The notes under the pieces were generated by a model. It saw nothing but the letters and a program-made list of their open reading frames with translations. It was not told where the DNA came from and did not search any database. Shown one piece after another: positions 44,070 through 53,962 of a stretch of DNA of 64,000 nt; position 1 is the first letter of the stretch; every line of letters begins with the position of its first letter. The stretch is from positions 1 through 64,000 of the forward strand of contig JAEYOY010000083.1 of assembly GCA_023411215.1 (NCBI GenBank), in the 5' to 3' direction. This DNA comes from Bacillota bacterium. Its GTDB lineage: Bacteria; Bacillota; Clostridia; Lachnospirales; Lachnospiraceae. The position numbers and the translations under genes are program-made.

Positions 44070-44681
44070 TCATTCTCTCTTTGGCAATAAAAGCCTTAAC
44101 CCTAATAATATCAATAAAACTCCTACTACAAGATTCATACCGGTCATGATACTCCGCGGCAGAAATCTGCTGACAATGGTACCTAGCAATGCAATGATAC
44201 TAAGAAAGCTTAATGTTGATAGGATACAACCGAAACCAAAGTAGAACAACTGAAGCTTATTCAGCTTATGTTGAATGACCTGAGTTGAGAATACCCCGCT
44301 CCAGAAAAGAATGGTAAGGGGATTCGATGCTGTTAGCAGCAATCCCTTCAAAAAGATATTCTCCTGATTTTCAGCTGAAAACGATAAAAAAGTAGGTAGA
44401 ACATTCATTCCAAGTGCTCCGGTAATCGTACTTATGCCAAACAACATTAGAATAGTACATCCGAATAGCTTTATCATCCTTTGAATCTTATTGTTTTTCA
44501 TAATCGCAGCAATGCCAAGACCGGACAACAGAATATAGAGGCCATCAACCATGGTAATGGCAGAGACAAGAATAAGTCCGGCTATTAATCCCTCTGAAGC
44601 TGAAGTTTTAAATACCAGTATACACATCGGACCTACCGCTAGCTGTAGCAGAATTCCAAAACGAAATCCTTTCCATATCAT
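44070..44681 (-). CDS. LysE-family amino-acid exporter-like protein
   Basis: A 203-residue protein with about six membrane segments. The LysE signature FRFGILLQLAVGPMCILVFKTSASEGLIAGLILVSAITMVDGLYILLSGLG near the start and LLTASNPLTILFWSGVF in the middle are characteristic. ATG 44681 has AAAGGTGG upstream; the extra 51 codons of the open frame are not coding. It would export an amino acid or similar compound. It is alone between tRNA-Glu and polC. Confidence 0.87.
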   Translation of the reverse strand: MIWKGFRFGILLQLAVGPMCILVFKTSASEGLIAGLILVSAITMVDGLYILLSGLGIAAIMKNNKIQRMIKLFGCTILMLFGISTITGALGMNVLPTFLSFSAENQENIFLKGLLLTASNPLTILFWSGVFSTQVIQHKLNKLQLFYFGFGCILSTLSFLSIIALLGTIVSRFLPRSIMTGMNLVVGVLLILLGLRLLLPKRE

Positions 44682-44958
44682 AGTAACCACCTTTTCTATT
44701 CCTCGAAAGGAATATATATGTAAATTACTAGTCATACTACCATATACCTTTCGGACTGTAAATACAAAAAAAATGATACAGAATATAATTCGATGAGCAA
44801 CGGTATGAGTGCCAACACCATGCGACTCATCCAAGCAAGAGCTTGTTGCAAATGAATTATGTTCTGTATCCTGCTATCAAAATATACCATTTTGCACATG
44901 GAAGAAACTATATCTTAACAGGCTTTTGACACTCTAATTATAATTAGATTAAATGACT
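44682..44958. other. Gap between LysE-like gene and polC
   Basis: No gene. A palindrome TCTAATTATAATTAGA lies just after polC (about 44937-44952) with no clear U-run. In related genomes rimP would start about here. Confidence 0.4.
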
Positions 44959-47900
44959 CTATTGCAGGAAATCCATCAGGGACATTTGATTGGAAGCCGG
45001 TAGCTCGCCGAACAATCCCATCTTAGCCATGTTATCTACCACCGTGGAGCTGACCTTACAACGAATCTTAAAATCGTCTCTTGACAGGAAGGGTCCCTGC
45101 TTAGCAGCCTCTACTACCGCATCAGCGGCCTTATCACCAAGTCCGTCAATGGTACTTAAGGATGGCATCAGTTTACCATCTATAATCTGGAAAGCGTGAG
45201 CTTTTGCGGTATAAATATCAATCGGTAAGAACTGAAAGCCACGTGCATACATCTCCTGAACTATTCTCATATCCTTGAAGGTGTCCTGCTCCTTCTTCGT
45301 TAAAGTATTACTGCGCTTCTTGTAATCGGCAATATGCTGCTCCAATACATTTCTACCAAGGCACATAAGCTCATAATTGAAAGCGGAAGCACGGATCGAG
45401 AAATAGGCTGCATAATAAGCCGTTGGATAATATACCTTAAAAAATGCGATACGAAAGGCCATCATAACATAAGCCGCTGCATGGGCTTTCGGGAACATGT
45501 ATTTAATCTGCTTACAGGACCAGATATACCAATCCGGTACTCCTGCTGCAATCATTGCCTGTTCCATCTCCGGAGTTAAGCCCTTACCTTTACGTACACT
45601 TTCCATAATCTTAAAGGATTGGCCTGGCTCCACGCCGGTCGCAATCAAGAAGATCATGATATCATCACGAGTACAGATCGCCGTAGATAAAGTACATTTG
45701 TCATTTTGAATCAAGGTCTGAGCATTGTTCAACCATACGTCTGTACCATGAGACAGACCGGAGATACGAACCAGATCAGAGAAGGACTTTGGCTGTGTAT
45801 CCTTCACCATCTGCATAACGAAATCAGTACCAAACTCCGGAATACCAAGACAGCCTAACTCACAACCGTCGATATCCTTTGGTGCAATGCCAAGGGCCTT
45901 AGTATCATGGAATAAGGATAGCACCTTCTCATCATCCAGGCGAATCTTCTGGGCATTGAGTCCGGTCAGATCCTCCAGCATTCGGATCATCGTCGGATCG
46001 TCGTGGCCGAGAATATCTAGCTTTAATAAATTATGATCAATGGAATGATAATCAAAATGAGTGGTAATGGTCTTCGTCGTCATATCGTTCGCCGGACGTT
46101 GTACAGGAGTAAACGAATAGATATTCTCACCGTGAGGCAATACTACAATACCACCCGGATGCTGTCCGGTGGTTCTTCTAACTCCAACACAGCCATCTAC
46201 AATACGATCAATTTCCACGTTTCTCTTATGTATACCGCGTTCTTCATAATAGTTCTTAACATAGCCAAAAGCTGTCTTATCTGCCAAGGTACCAATCGTA
46301 CCGGCACGGAAGGTGTGTCCTTTCCCAAAGAGAACCTCTGTGTAATCATGGGCCTTACTCTGATATTCACCGGAGAAGTTTAAGTCGATATCCGGCTCCT
46401 TATCACCGTAGAAGCCCAGGAAGGTCTCGAAGGGAATATCGTGTCCGTCTTTCTCCAGTGGCTGACCACAGACCGGACAATTACGGTCAGGCATATCGCA
46501 ACCGGAGCTGCCACCGTACCTTTTCACTTCCTCCGAATCAAAATCAGAGTAATGACAGTTTAGGCAGTAATAATGAGGTGCTAGAGGATTTACCTCCGTG
46601 ATACCGGCCATCGTCGCGACGAAGGAAGATCCTACAGAACCACGGGAGCCTACCAGATAGCCATCCTCGTTTGATTTCCATACCAGCTTCTGAGCAATGA
46701 TATACATAACCGCGAAGCCATTATTAATAATTGATTTCAACTCATGTTCCAGACGAGCCTCTACCGGTGCGGGCAGGGGATCTCCATACATGGAATGAGC
46801 TTTATCATAACAGATATTACGTAGGTTTTCTTCGGAATTAGGCAGCACCGGAGGACATTTATCCGGTCGTACCGGTGATATCTTCTCTATCCGATCTGCA
46901 ATTAGATTACTATTAGTGATAACAACCTCTTCTGCCTTAGCTCTACCTAGATAAGAGAATTCCTCCAACATCTCTTCTGTGGTACGAAGATATAGAGCAG
47001 CTTGTTCATCTGCGTCCTTAAAGCCCTTACCGGCAAGAATAATTCTACGGTATACCTCGTCCTCCGGATCCAGAAAATGAACGTCACAGGTAGCTACCAC
47101 CGGTTTATTATATTCTTCTCCCAGAGCGACAATCCTGCGATTCAACTCCATCAAATCTTCCTTCGTATTGATATCCTTATCATCGCTTCTCTCACTTCGA
47201 ATCAAGAATTCATTGTTACACAGGGGCTGGATCTCAAGATAATCATAGAAATCCACCAGTTTGGCAATCTGTTCATGGGATTTGTTGGTCAAAACAGCTT
47301 GGAAAACCTCACCTGCTTCACAGGCAGAGCCCAGAATTATTCCTTCCCTGCATTCCATAAGCAGACTCTTTGGTATCTTCGGACGCTTGTTATAATACTC
47401 AATATGGGATAAGGATACCATCTTATACAGATTAACTCTACCCACATCACTTGCAGCCAGTAGAATCGCATGGTATGCAGGGAGCTTGCGGATCGCTTCT
47501 GCACTCATCTTGCCAAGCTTATCAATCTCATCTACCTTATTAATCTCACGAGCTTTCAGCATTGTAACTAACTTTATGAAAATCTCTGCCGTTGCCCCTG
47601 CATCATCCACTGCCCGATGATGATTTTCCAGAGAGATATTAAGAGCCTTCGCTACCACATTTAATCGATATCTACTTAACTCCGGTAAGAGAATACGGGA
47701 TAAGCCAACCGTATCGATCACAGTATAATCGATATCAATCCCCATTCTTGACGCATTTTTACTAATGAAGCCCACATCAAAGGAAGCATTATGGGCAACC
47801 AGACTGCAGCCCTCGCAAAAGGCCAAGAACTCAGGCAGTATCAGATCTATAGTCGGTGAATGAATGACCATATTATCATTAATCGAGGTCAGCTGTTCAA

Positions 47901-49572
47901 TCTCGTAGGGTATTGGAATCTCCGGATTGACAAAGGTACTGTAACGGTCCGTAATCACTCCATTAATTAACTTCACTGCACCGATTTCGATGATACGGTC
48001 ATTGGTCTGGCTAAAGCCGGTGGTCTCAATGTCAAAGACTACAAAGGCGTCGTCAAGACTCTGCCCTTTCGCATTGGTTACAACCTCCTTGAGGTCATCC
48101 ACCAGATAAGCCTCCATCCCATAGATCACTTTGAAATTCTTCGCCCGTTTCTGTTCCTCTTCATCCGCATAATCCTTCGGATTTATGGCATGACTGGCAT
48201 CCGGAAAGGCTTGTACTACACCATGGTCAGTAATCGCTATGGCAGAATGTCCCCATTTGAAGGCACGCTTTACCATTTTCTTTACATCAACCACAGAGTC
48301 CATATCACTCATCATTGTATGGGCATGAAGCTCCACACGTTTAGCAGGAGCATTATCATTTCTTGAATTACTTAAGAAATCTCCGATTGTCTTAATGCCT
48401 ATGACCGAGCCAATTGTGATGTCTCTCTCGTAGGTATCATTCTGTGCGATACCCTTTAACGAAAAGAACCCGCCCGGTTTTAATAACGCGGTAATCTCAT
48501 CCACTTCAATCGTCTTAGCATACAGCTTGACCTTGATGGAATCTGTATAATCTGTCATAACAAAGGTAATAATGCTTTTTTCATTACCAATGGTTCTGGT
48601 ATCCGGCTTAATCAGCTTGCCTCGTATGACCACTTCTCCGATCTCCGCAATGATATCACAAATCGGAACGATAGCACCTTCAAAATTCTTACCATATACG
48701 ACGGATGGATCCTGAGGTAGTTTACGATAACTTCCCTTTCCTTTATCATAGGCACTCTTACCAAAACTCTTTGTCGCTGCCTGTTTAGGTGGCTCCGCTT
48801 TCGCTGGGATTTTCTTCGGTAACTCTGATTTAGCTGTATCTGCCTTTGCTAAAGTACCTTTATCTGACCCGTTTGTGTCTACTTGCGAGGTCTTCGATTG
48901 ACTGATTACCAAGCTATCTTCTTCCTTTTTGAATCCAGTCTCGCCAGCTTCTAAACCGGTAGCCTGTCCTTGCTCGCCGGAGAGATTTACCTCAAAACCT
49001 TCTTCCAGAGCCTCCTTCTCTGACATACGAAGCATCTGTTCTCTATATTCCTGTTCATAATCCTTGTTCTTTTCCTTCGGTTCGATATAATCCATTACCA
49101 CATGAACCGTATAATCAAACCGTTCCTGGAACATGGTCTCCAGGAAGTCCTTTAATTTTGTCATCTTTTCTTTTGCAACACAACTGTCTGTAACGCGAAC
49201 CGTAATCCTCATATCCTCTACAGTTACTTCTGCTGTAGAAAAAAGATGGTAGGTTACAACACTAACCTCCTTCAGTTCCTCCAGAATACTATCCCGATAA
49301 ATCGGATACAACTTAGTCAGTGTATACTGGGCAGACAACTCAAACCTAGGCTTAAGTACTGCTTTGTTGCCGGTATGTAAAAAGAGCTGCCGATTCAGCA
49401 GTTCTTCCATCTTTCTTATTTGAACTCTGCCAATCAGCCGGGGACTTCGAAAGCAGACAAAGATATTCTTCGTCTGTTTCGAAGCGATTACCTTAACAAC
49501 ATCCACTTCACTATAAAGCTTCTGCAATTCCTGATCGGCAGATACCTGATCAAATGCTTCAAAAAATAACAT
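44959..49572 (-). CDS. polC: DNA polymerase III, PolC type
   Basis: A 1537-residue replicative polymerase of Gram-positive bacteria with proofreading. Order seen: N-terminal domains (1-190), a Lys/Ala/Pro/Glu-rich low-complexity linker (about 195-290), an OB fold (about 300-390), the PHP domain beginning KRVELHAHTMMSDMDSVVDVKK, into which the DEDD exonuclease is inserted (FVVFDIETTGFSQTNDRIIEIGAVKL; VAHNASFDVGF), then the polymerase core with CDMPDRNCPVCGQPLEKDG (zinc) and KEPDIDLNFSGEYQ (catalytic Asp). It is about 100 residues longer than Bacillus PolC, mostly by the linker. It ends the pyrH-polC operon; rimP does not follow. Confidence 0.97.
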   Translation of the reverse strand: MLFFEAFDQVSADQELQKLYSEVDVVKVIASKQTKNIFVCFRSPRLIGRVQIRKMEELLNRQLFLHTGNKAVLKPRFELSAQYTLTKLYPIYRDSILEELKEVSVVTYHLFSTAEVTVEDMRITVRVTDSCVAKEKMTKLKDFLETMFQERFDYTVHVVMDYIEPKEKNKDYEQEYREQMLRMSEKEALEEGFEVNLSGEQGQATGLEAGETGFKKEEDSLVISQSKTSQVDTNGSDKGTLAKADTAKSELPKKIPAKAEPPKQAATKSFGKSAYDKGKGSYRKLPQDPSVVYGKNFEGAIVPICDIIAEIGEVVIRGKLIKPDTRTIGNEKSIITFVMTDYTDSIKVKLYAKTIEVDEITALLKPGGFFSLKGIAQNDTYERDITIGSVIGIKTIGDFLSNSRNDNAPAKRVELHAHTMMSDMDSVVDVKKMVKRAFKWGHSAIAITDHGVVQAFPDASHAINPKDYADEEEQKRAKNFKVIYGMEAYLVDDLKEVVTNAKGQSLDDAFVVFDIETTGFSQTNDRIIEIGAVKLINGVITDRYSTFVNPEIPIPYEIEQLTSINDNMVIHSPTIDLILPEFLAFCEGCSLVAHNASFDVGFISKNASRMGIDIDYTVIDTVGLSRILLPELSRYRLNVVAKALNISLENHHRAVDDAGATAEIFIKLVTMLKAREINKVDEIDKLGKMSAEAIRKLPAYHAILLAASDVGRVNLYKMVSLSHIEYYNKRPKIPKSLLMECREGIILGSACEAGEVFQAVLTNKSHEQIAKLVDFYDYLEIQPLCNNEFLIRSERSDDKDINTKEDLMELNRRIVALGEEYNKPVVATCDVHFLDPEDEVYRRIILAGKGFKDADEQAALYLRTTEEMLEEFSYLGRAKAEEVVITNSNLIADRIEKISPVRPDKCPPVLPNSEENLRNICYDKAHSMYGDPLPAPVEARLEHELKSIINNGFAVMYIIAQKLVWKSNEDGYLVGSRGSVGSSFVATMAGITEVNPLAPHYYCLNCHYSDFDSEEVKRYGGSSGCDMPDRNCPVCGQPLEKDGHDIPFETFLGFYGDKEPDIDLNFSGEYQSKAHDYTEVLFGKGHTFRAGTIGTLADKTAFGYVKNYYEERGIHKRNVEIDRIVDGCVGVRRTTGQHPGGIVVLPHGENIYSFTPVQRPANDMTTKTITTHFDYHSIDHNLLKLDILGHDDPTMIRMLEDLTGLNAQKIRLDDEKVLSLFHDTKALGIAPKDIDGCELGCLGIPEFGTDFVMQMVKDTQPKSFSDLVRISGLSHGTDVWLNNAQTLIQNDKCTLSTAICTRDDIMIFLIATGVEPGQSFKIMESVRKGKGLTPEMEQAMIAAGVPDWYIWSCKQIKYMFPKAHAAAYVMMAFRIAFFKVYYPTAYYAAYFSIRASAFNYELMCLGRNVLEQHIADYKKRSNTLTKKEQDTFKDMRIVQEMYARGFQFLPIDIYTAKAHAFQIIDGKLMPSLSTIDGLGDKAADAVVEAAKQGPFLSRDDFKIRCKVSSTVVDNMAKMGLFGELPASNQMSLMDFLQ

Positions 49573-49574
49573 GG

Positions 49575-50639
49575 CTATTCTCCATCTCTAACCCAATTTA
49601 GCAATTCATTACGTAGCTCCTCTAAAAGCTTATCTTCAGAAACCTTCCGAAGAATCTCACCCTTCTTAATGATAATGCCTTCTCCCTTACCACCGGCAAT
49701 TCCGATATCCGCTTCTCTCGCTTCACCGGGGCCATTCACCGCACAGCCCATAACTGCCACCTTGATATCAAGATCCATGTCTGCTACCATCTCTTCTACT
49801 TCGGTAGCCAGCTTAATCAAATTAATCTGAGTTCTACCGCAGGTCGGACAGGATACAACCTCAACCCCACCCTTACGGTAACCCAGGGTTTTTAATATAA
49901 GCTTAGCTGAGCGGATCTCCTCTACCGGATCACCGGTCAAGGATACACGGATGGTATCACCGATTCCCTGATATAGAATCATGCCAAGGCCTAGAGCTGA
50001 CTTAATATTTCCAGCATTGACCGTCCCTGCTTCGGTTATTCCTACATGGAGGGGATACTTGGTCAGTGGTGCAATTAATTCATGGGCATGAACGCACATC
50101 ATTACATCGGAGGATTTGATGCTGATAACAATCTGGTCATAATCCATATCCTCAATACGCTTTACCTTATCTAACGCGCTATCTACAAGGCCCCTGGCGG
50201 TTACCTTACCGTATTTTGCTATAATTTCCTTCTCCAGAGAACCGCTGTTGACACCGACACGGATGGGAATACTTCTCTCCTTCGCAACCGTTACTACTGC
50301 CTTCAGCTTCTCTTCATTTCCGATATTACCGGGATTAATTCGGATCTTATCCGCACCACTCTCCATCGCTGCAATTGCTAGACGATAGTCAAAATGAATA
50401 TCGGCCACCAAGGGAATTGATATTTGCTTCTTAATCTCCTTAAAGGCAGCCGCTGCCTCCATACTTGGGACGGTACACCGAACAATCTCACAACCTGCTT
50501 CTGTTAACCTCTTAATCTGATCAACGGTAGCCAATACATCTTCGGTTCTTGTATTTGTCATAGATTGGATCAAGATCGGATGGCCGCCTCCGATTACCCG
50601 ATCGCCAATCCTTATTACCTTTGTATTATCACGGTACAT
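49575..50639 (-). CDS. ispG: 4-hydroxy-3-methylbut-2-enyl diphosphate synthase
   Basis: A 354-residue [4Fe-4S] enzyme of the MEP isoprenoid pathway. TIM-barrel start VIRIGDRVIGGGHPILIQSMTNT, CTVPSMEAAAAFKEI, LVADIHFDYRLAIAAMESGADKIRINPGNIG; cluster-binding Cys in VSCPTCGRTQ and VMGCAVNGPGEAREADIGIAGGKGEG. It stands two bases before polC and after rseP. ATG 50639 has AAAGGTGG. With dxr in the same operon it supplies precursors for undecaprenyl phosphate. Confidence 0.96.
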   Translation of the reverse strand: MYRDNTKVIRIGDRVIGGGHPILIQSMTNTRTEDVLATVDQIKRLTEAGCEIVRCTVPSMEAAAAFKEIKKQISIPLVADIHFDYRLAIAAMESGADKIRINPGNIGNEEKLKAVVTVAKERSIPIRVGVNSGSLEKEIIAKYGKVTARGLVDSALDKVKRIEDMDYDQIVISIKSSDVMMCVHAHELIAPLTKYPLHVGITEAGTVNAGNIKSALGLGMILYQGIGDTIRVSLTGDPVEEIRSAKLILKTLGYRKGGVEVVSCPTCGRTQINLIKLATEVEEMVADMDLDIKVAVMGCAVNGPGEAREADIGIAGGKGEGIIIKKGEILRKVSEDKLLEELRNELLNWVRDGE

Positions 50640-50751
50640 TGTTCTACCACCTTTCGTAAATATCCCAAAAATCTACTTTCATAGACAATAATTAATCGCT
50701 TTTACTAAGAAATCTTTCATTTCTATGAAGGTTAATAATTCTTATCTTACA

Positions 50752-52044
50752 TCACTGAAAGATATTACGGATATCATTGAACATTACAAATACCATAAGC
50801 AGCATTAATAAGGCCATTCCTACTAGATGAACCACAGCCTCTTTCTCCTTAGGAACCGGCTTTTTACGGATTGCTTCGATTAGTATAAATACAATCCTTC
50901 CTCCATCAAGAGCCGGAAGAGGAAGAAGGTTCATAACACCTAAGTTAGCACTTAAGAGTATACTAAACTGTGCTAAGGAAAGTAAGGTTGCGTGAATACC
51001 GTAATCCTCTGATTCCGAGACGATATCTCCCACCACATTTACGATACCTACCGGACCGGATACCTCTTTCATACTTGCCTTTCCCATAATCAGATGACCG
51101 AGACTCTTTATCGTATTCACCACATTGAGTTTCAGCTCGTAAAAGCTATATTTAACCGCCTCCAAAGCACTAACCTTTTCACGATATTGATTATAATTCC
51201 AACCCATATCATATCCGCTTTGTACCAGCTTTGGCACTACGGTGACCTCTGTCTCCTGCCCATCTCTCAGATAGGTCAGTGTTATCGCTTCCTTTGACAG
51301 AGGATGTGTATCCAGGTAATCCGCCAGATCCCTCGCGGATCGAATGTTAACTCCATTAATACCAACAATGACATCCCCAACTTTCACACCAGCCTGTTCC
51401 AAAGGATATCCTTCTACAATTGCCTCTAATTTTGCTGTTGGATTTGTGGAGGTATAGGAACAGCCCAATTTGTAATCATCACGCCAGGTAGGAGTCACCT
51501 GCAAAGTAAGCTCTTCTCCGTTACGAAGAACCGTCACATCAACTGGTTTTTCGGATAAATTGTTAAAATAGAAATAGTACTGTATATCTCTCGAAAAATG
51601 GATAGGCGATCCATCTATTTCCTTGATTATGTCACCCTTTATCAGGCCAGCTACCTCGGCAGGACTACCTTCATTCACCTTTTCAATATAGGGCTTATCA
51701 ATACCGACATCTCCCAAAACGATTAAAGCAAGCACAAATGCAAGAATGAAATTAAAAGTCGCACCTGCAATAATAACGGAAAATCTTGCCCATACACCCT
51801 TCTTACCAAAGGCACCGTCATCATCCACACTCTCGTCCTCACCGAGCATCATACAGGAGCCACCAAAGGGCAGCAGCTTTAGTGAATATCTGGTTCCCTT
51901 ACGAACAAAGCTTGCAATTCTTGGTCCCATACCGACCGAAAATTCTGTTACCGTAATTCCGTTCGCTTTTGCCAGAAGAAAATGTCCAAGCTCGTGGATT
52001 ACTACGATAAGACCTAAAATTAGTACAGCTACAATTATATTCAT
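50752..52044 (-). CDS. rseP: Site-2 intramembrane zinc metalloprotease RseP/RasP
   Basis: A 430-residue membrane protease. The zinc motif is in VVIHELGHFLLAKANGI (HExxH) and the third ligand is in the C-terminal NLLPLPALDGGRIVFILIEAI. Two PDZ-like domains lie between (about 115-190 and 200-275, the second with EGYPLEQAGVKVGDVIVGINGVNI). Four membrane segments. It cuts anti-sigma factors and leftover signal peptides. Two PDZ domains are more than the single one in Bacillus RasP. The ribosome site is AAAGGATTG. Confidence 0.93.
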   Translation of the reverse strand: MNIIVAVLILGLIVVIHELGHFLLAKANGITVTEFSVGMGPRIASFVRKGTRYSLKLLPFGGSCMMLGEDESVDDDGAFGKKGVWARFSVIIAGATFNFILAFVLALIVLGDVGIDKPYIEKVNEGSPAEVAGLIKGDIIKEIDGSPIHFSRDIQYYFYFNNLSEKPVDVTVLRNGEELTLQVTPTWRDDYKLGCSYTSTNPTAKLEAIVEGYPLEQAGVKVGDVIVGINGVNIRSARDLADYLDTHPLSKEAITLTYLRDGQETEVTVVPKLVQSGYDMGWNYNQYREKVSALEAVKYSFYELKLNVVNTIKSLGHLIMGKASMKEVSGPVGIVNVVGDIVSESEDYGIHATLLSLAQFSILLSANLGVMNLLPLPALDGGRIVFILIEAIRKKPVPKEKEAVVHLVGMALLMLLMVFVMFNDIRNIFQ

Positions 52045-52075
52045 AAATGTTCAATCCTTTCTTATCTCCGAAGCA

Positions 52076-52228
52076 ATGATGTTGTTACAGTTTGACCATG
52101 CATTTAACACGATAGGGAAGAAAGCTTGCTTATCTTTGTATATCGTGTTGAAAAATTGTGAGGTGCTCTGTCTTAATGAGATGTAGCGAAGCGAAATCGA
52201 GCTTATGGCTAAACTGTTACATGATGTA
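52076..52228. mobile_element. Second MITE-like element with 8-bp target duplication
   Basis: The element spans 52084-52220 (137 bp). Ends read GTTACAGTTTGACCAT and, from the other side, GTAACAGTTTAGCCAT: 13 of 16 match. Flanks are ATGATGTT (52076-52083) and ATGATGTA (52221-52228), 7 of 8 equal. The right end shares GTAAC and a following GCTCGA plus TTCGCT with the element at 5311-5451, and size is nearly equal, so they belong to one family. An inner hairpin AACACGATA/TATCGTGTT lies at 52106-52149. It lies in the dxr-rseP gap of an operon. Confidence 0.65.
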
Positions 52229-52265
52229 ACCACATAATTCTTATATTAATGTCTATCATTATACA

Positions 52266-53423
52266 TCATAATCCGGATTCCGTAAAACCTCTTACAAAAT
52301 CATATGTTTCTTGTTCTGTGTTCAGAATTTCTTTTAATGAAGGGTTAGCAATCAATTTATGATGCTGCATTGCCTTCTCGATCAGCGTAGGGATTGCAAG
52401 GAATTCAATCTTTCCCTTTAGAAACTCAGCAACAGCCCATTCATTTGCAGCATTATATACCGTAGGCATACTTCCACCTCTACGTCCGGCTTCATAGGCC
52501 AGCCGTAAACCGAAGAAAGTATCCATATCCGGTTCCTCAAAGGTTAATTGTTTTAATCGATAAAAATCAACACGTTCCCCATGTAGTAGAGGCTTTCTTT
52601 CTGGATAAAATAGCGCATATTGAATAGGAAGCTTCATATCAGGCACTCCTAGCTGAGCAATAATACTGCCATCAATATATTCAACCATCGAATGAATAAT
52701 ACTCTGCGGGTGAACTACAACCTGAATATCCTCAAGGCACATATCAAACAGCCAAGCTGCTTCCAGAACCTCAAGACCTTTGTTAACCATTGTCGCTGAA
52801 TCAATAGTAATCTTCTGTCCCATAGCCCAATTTGGATGCTTCAGCGCATCCTTAGGAGACTTATTTTTAAGATCTGTTAACTTCATGCCACGGAACGGTC
52901 CACCGGAGGCTGTTAAGAGTATCTTATAAGCCTTTTTCTTATCTTCCCCATTCAATGACTGAAATATAGCACAATGCTCACTATCCACCGGAAGTAATGA
53001 TACACCCTTTTCCTTTACCAATGGCATAATAATATGACCTGCCGTTACCAAAGTTTCTTTATTTGCTAAAGCAATATGCTTTCCCGCCTTAATCCCTTCA
53101 ATCGTAGGCTGAATCCCAATCATACCTACCATCGCAGTGACTAACGTATCTGCCTCTGCCTCCGTAGCACATTCGATCAGACCTTCCATGCCGGTCACTA
53201 CCTTTACTGAAAGATCCGAGAGTCTTTCCTTCAACAGCTTTGCTTTATTCTCCCGATATACGCAAACAAGGTTCGGCAAAAATTCGCGAACCTGTCTCTC
53301 CAATAAATCTATATTAGAATCAACCGCCAGGGCTGTAACTTTCAACTCTTGATTCTCTCTGACAATATCTAAGGTCTGGGTTCCAATGGAACCCGTAGAA
53401 CCGAGAATACCAATCTTCTTCAT
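52266..53423 (-). CDS. dxr: 1-deoxy-D-xylulose-5-phosphate reductoisomerase
   Basis: A 385-residue NADPH enzyme, the first committed step of the MEP pathway. N-terminal Rossmann GILGSTGSIGTQTLDIV, ALANKETLVTAG, LLPVDSEHCAIFQSLNG with the metal-binding Asp/Glu, then KKAYKILLTASGGPFRG and HPNWAMGQKITIDSATMVNKGLEVLEA. ATG 53423 has GGAGG; the nine upstream codons are non-coding. Operon order cdsA-dxr-rseP-ispG is conserved, but here repeats lie before dxr and a MITE after it. Confidence 0.97.
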   Translation of the reverse strand: MKKIGILGSTGSIGTQTLDIVRENQELKVTALAVDSNIDLLERQVREFLPNLVCVYRENKAKLLKERLSDLSVKVVTGMEGLIECATEAEADTLVTAMVGMIGIQPTIEGIKAGKHIALANKETLVTAGHIIMPLVKEKGVSLLPVDSEHCAIFQSLNGEDKKKAYKILLTASGGPFRGMKLTDLKNKSPKDALKHPNWAMGQKITIDSATMVNKGLEVLEAAWLFDMCLEDIQVVVHPQSIIHSMVEYIDGSIIAQLGVPDMKLPIQYALFYPERKPLLHGERVDFYRLKQLTFEEPDMDTFFGLRLAYEAGRRGGSMPTVYNAANEWAVAEFLKGKIEFLAIPTLIEKAMQHHKLIANPSLKEILNTEQETYDFVRGFTESGL

Positions 53424-53564
53424 TCTAAAACCTCCATAATGCTGCCTCACGACAATTTATCTATACTATACCCCAATCCATCCATAAATTCAAATAATCC
53501 ATAAAAATTTCATAATTACCATAAAAATCGCCTCAGTATTATGAAACGACATCGGAAAGATATT

Positions 53565-53914
53565 TTCCAATGGACAGCTGGATTTATGCCTGAGGCTTGT
53601 AAAATGCATCCCGACAGGAGGGAAAGACAAGCAAATTACGTGTACTGTTCCCTTATCAAGTCATAGACCAAAAACTTCAAAATCACTTATCAATACCTAT
53701 ATTATCATTTTTGAAGACAATAAACTTCTCTCTTGATAAGAGGACGGCTATACGAAATTTGCGCAGACCGTCCGACCGAGGGGCTTATGCATTGTCAAGA
53801 CTCTAAATCCTGCTGTTCCAATGGACAGCTGGATTTATGCCTGAGGCTTGTAAAATGCATCCCGACAGGAGGGAAAGGCAAGAAAATTTCGTGTACCGTT
53901 CCCTTATCAAGTCA
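53565..53914. repeat. Three-copy repeat cluster between cdsA and dxr
   Basis: Copy A (53565-53663) and copy B (53816-53914) are direct repeats of 99 bp with about 95 identical positions and no gaps. Between them (about 53728-53820) a diverged third copy lies in the opposite direction; matching blocks are CTTGATAAG, ACGAAATTT, TGCATT and TAAATCC. The third copy itself has a GGACGG/CCGTCC stem. No coding capacity is seen. Adjacent inverted copies could form very long hairpins in the operon mRNA. Family unknown to me. Confidence 0.8.
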
Positions 53915-53962
53915 GAAGCCATAATATTTCAAAAATGATTTCATAACCAGGTTTTAAATTAA

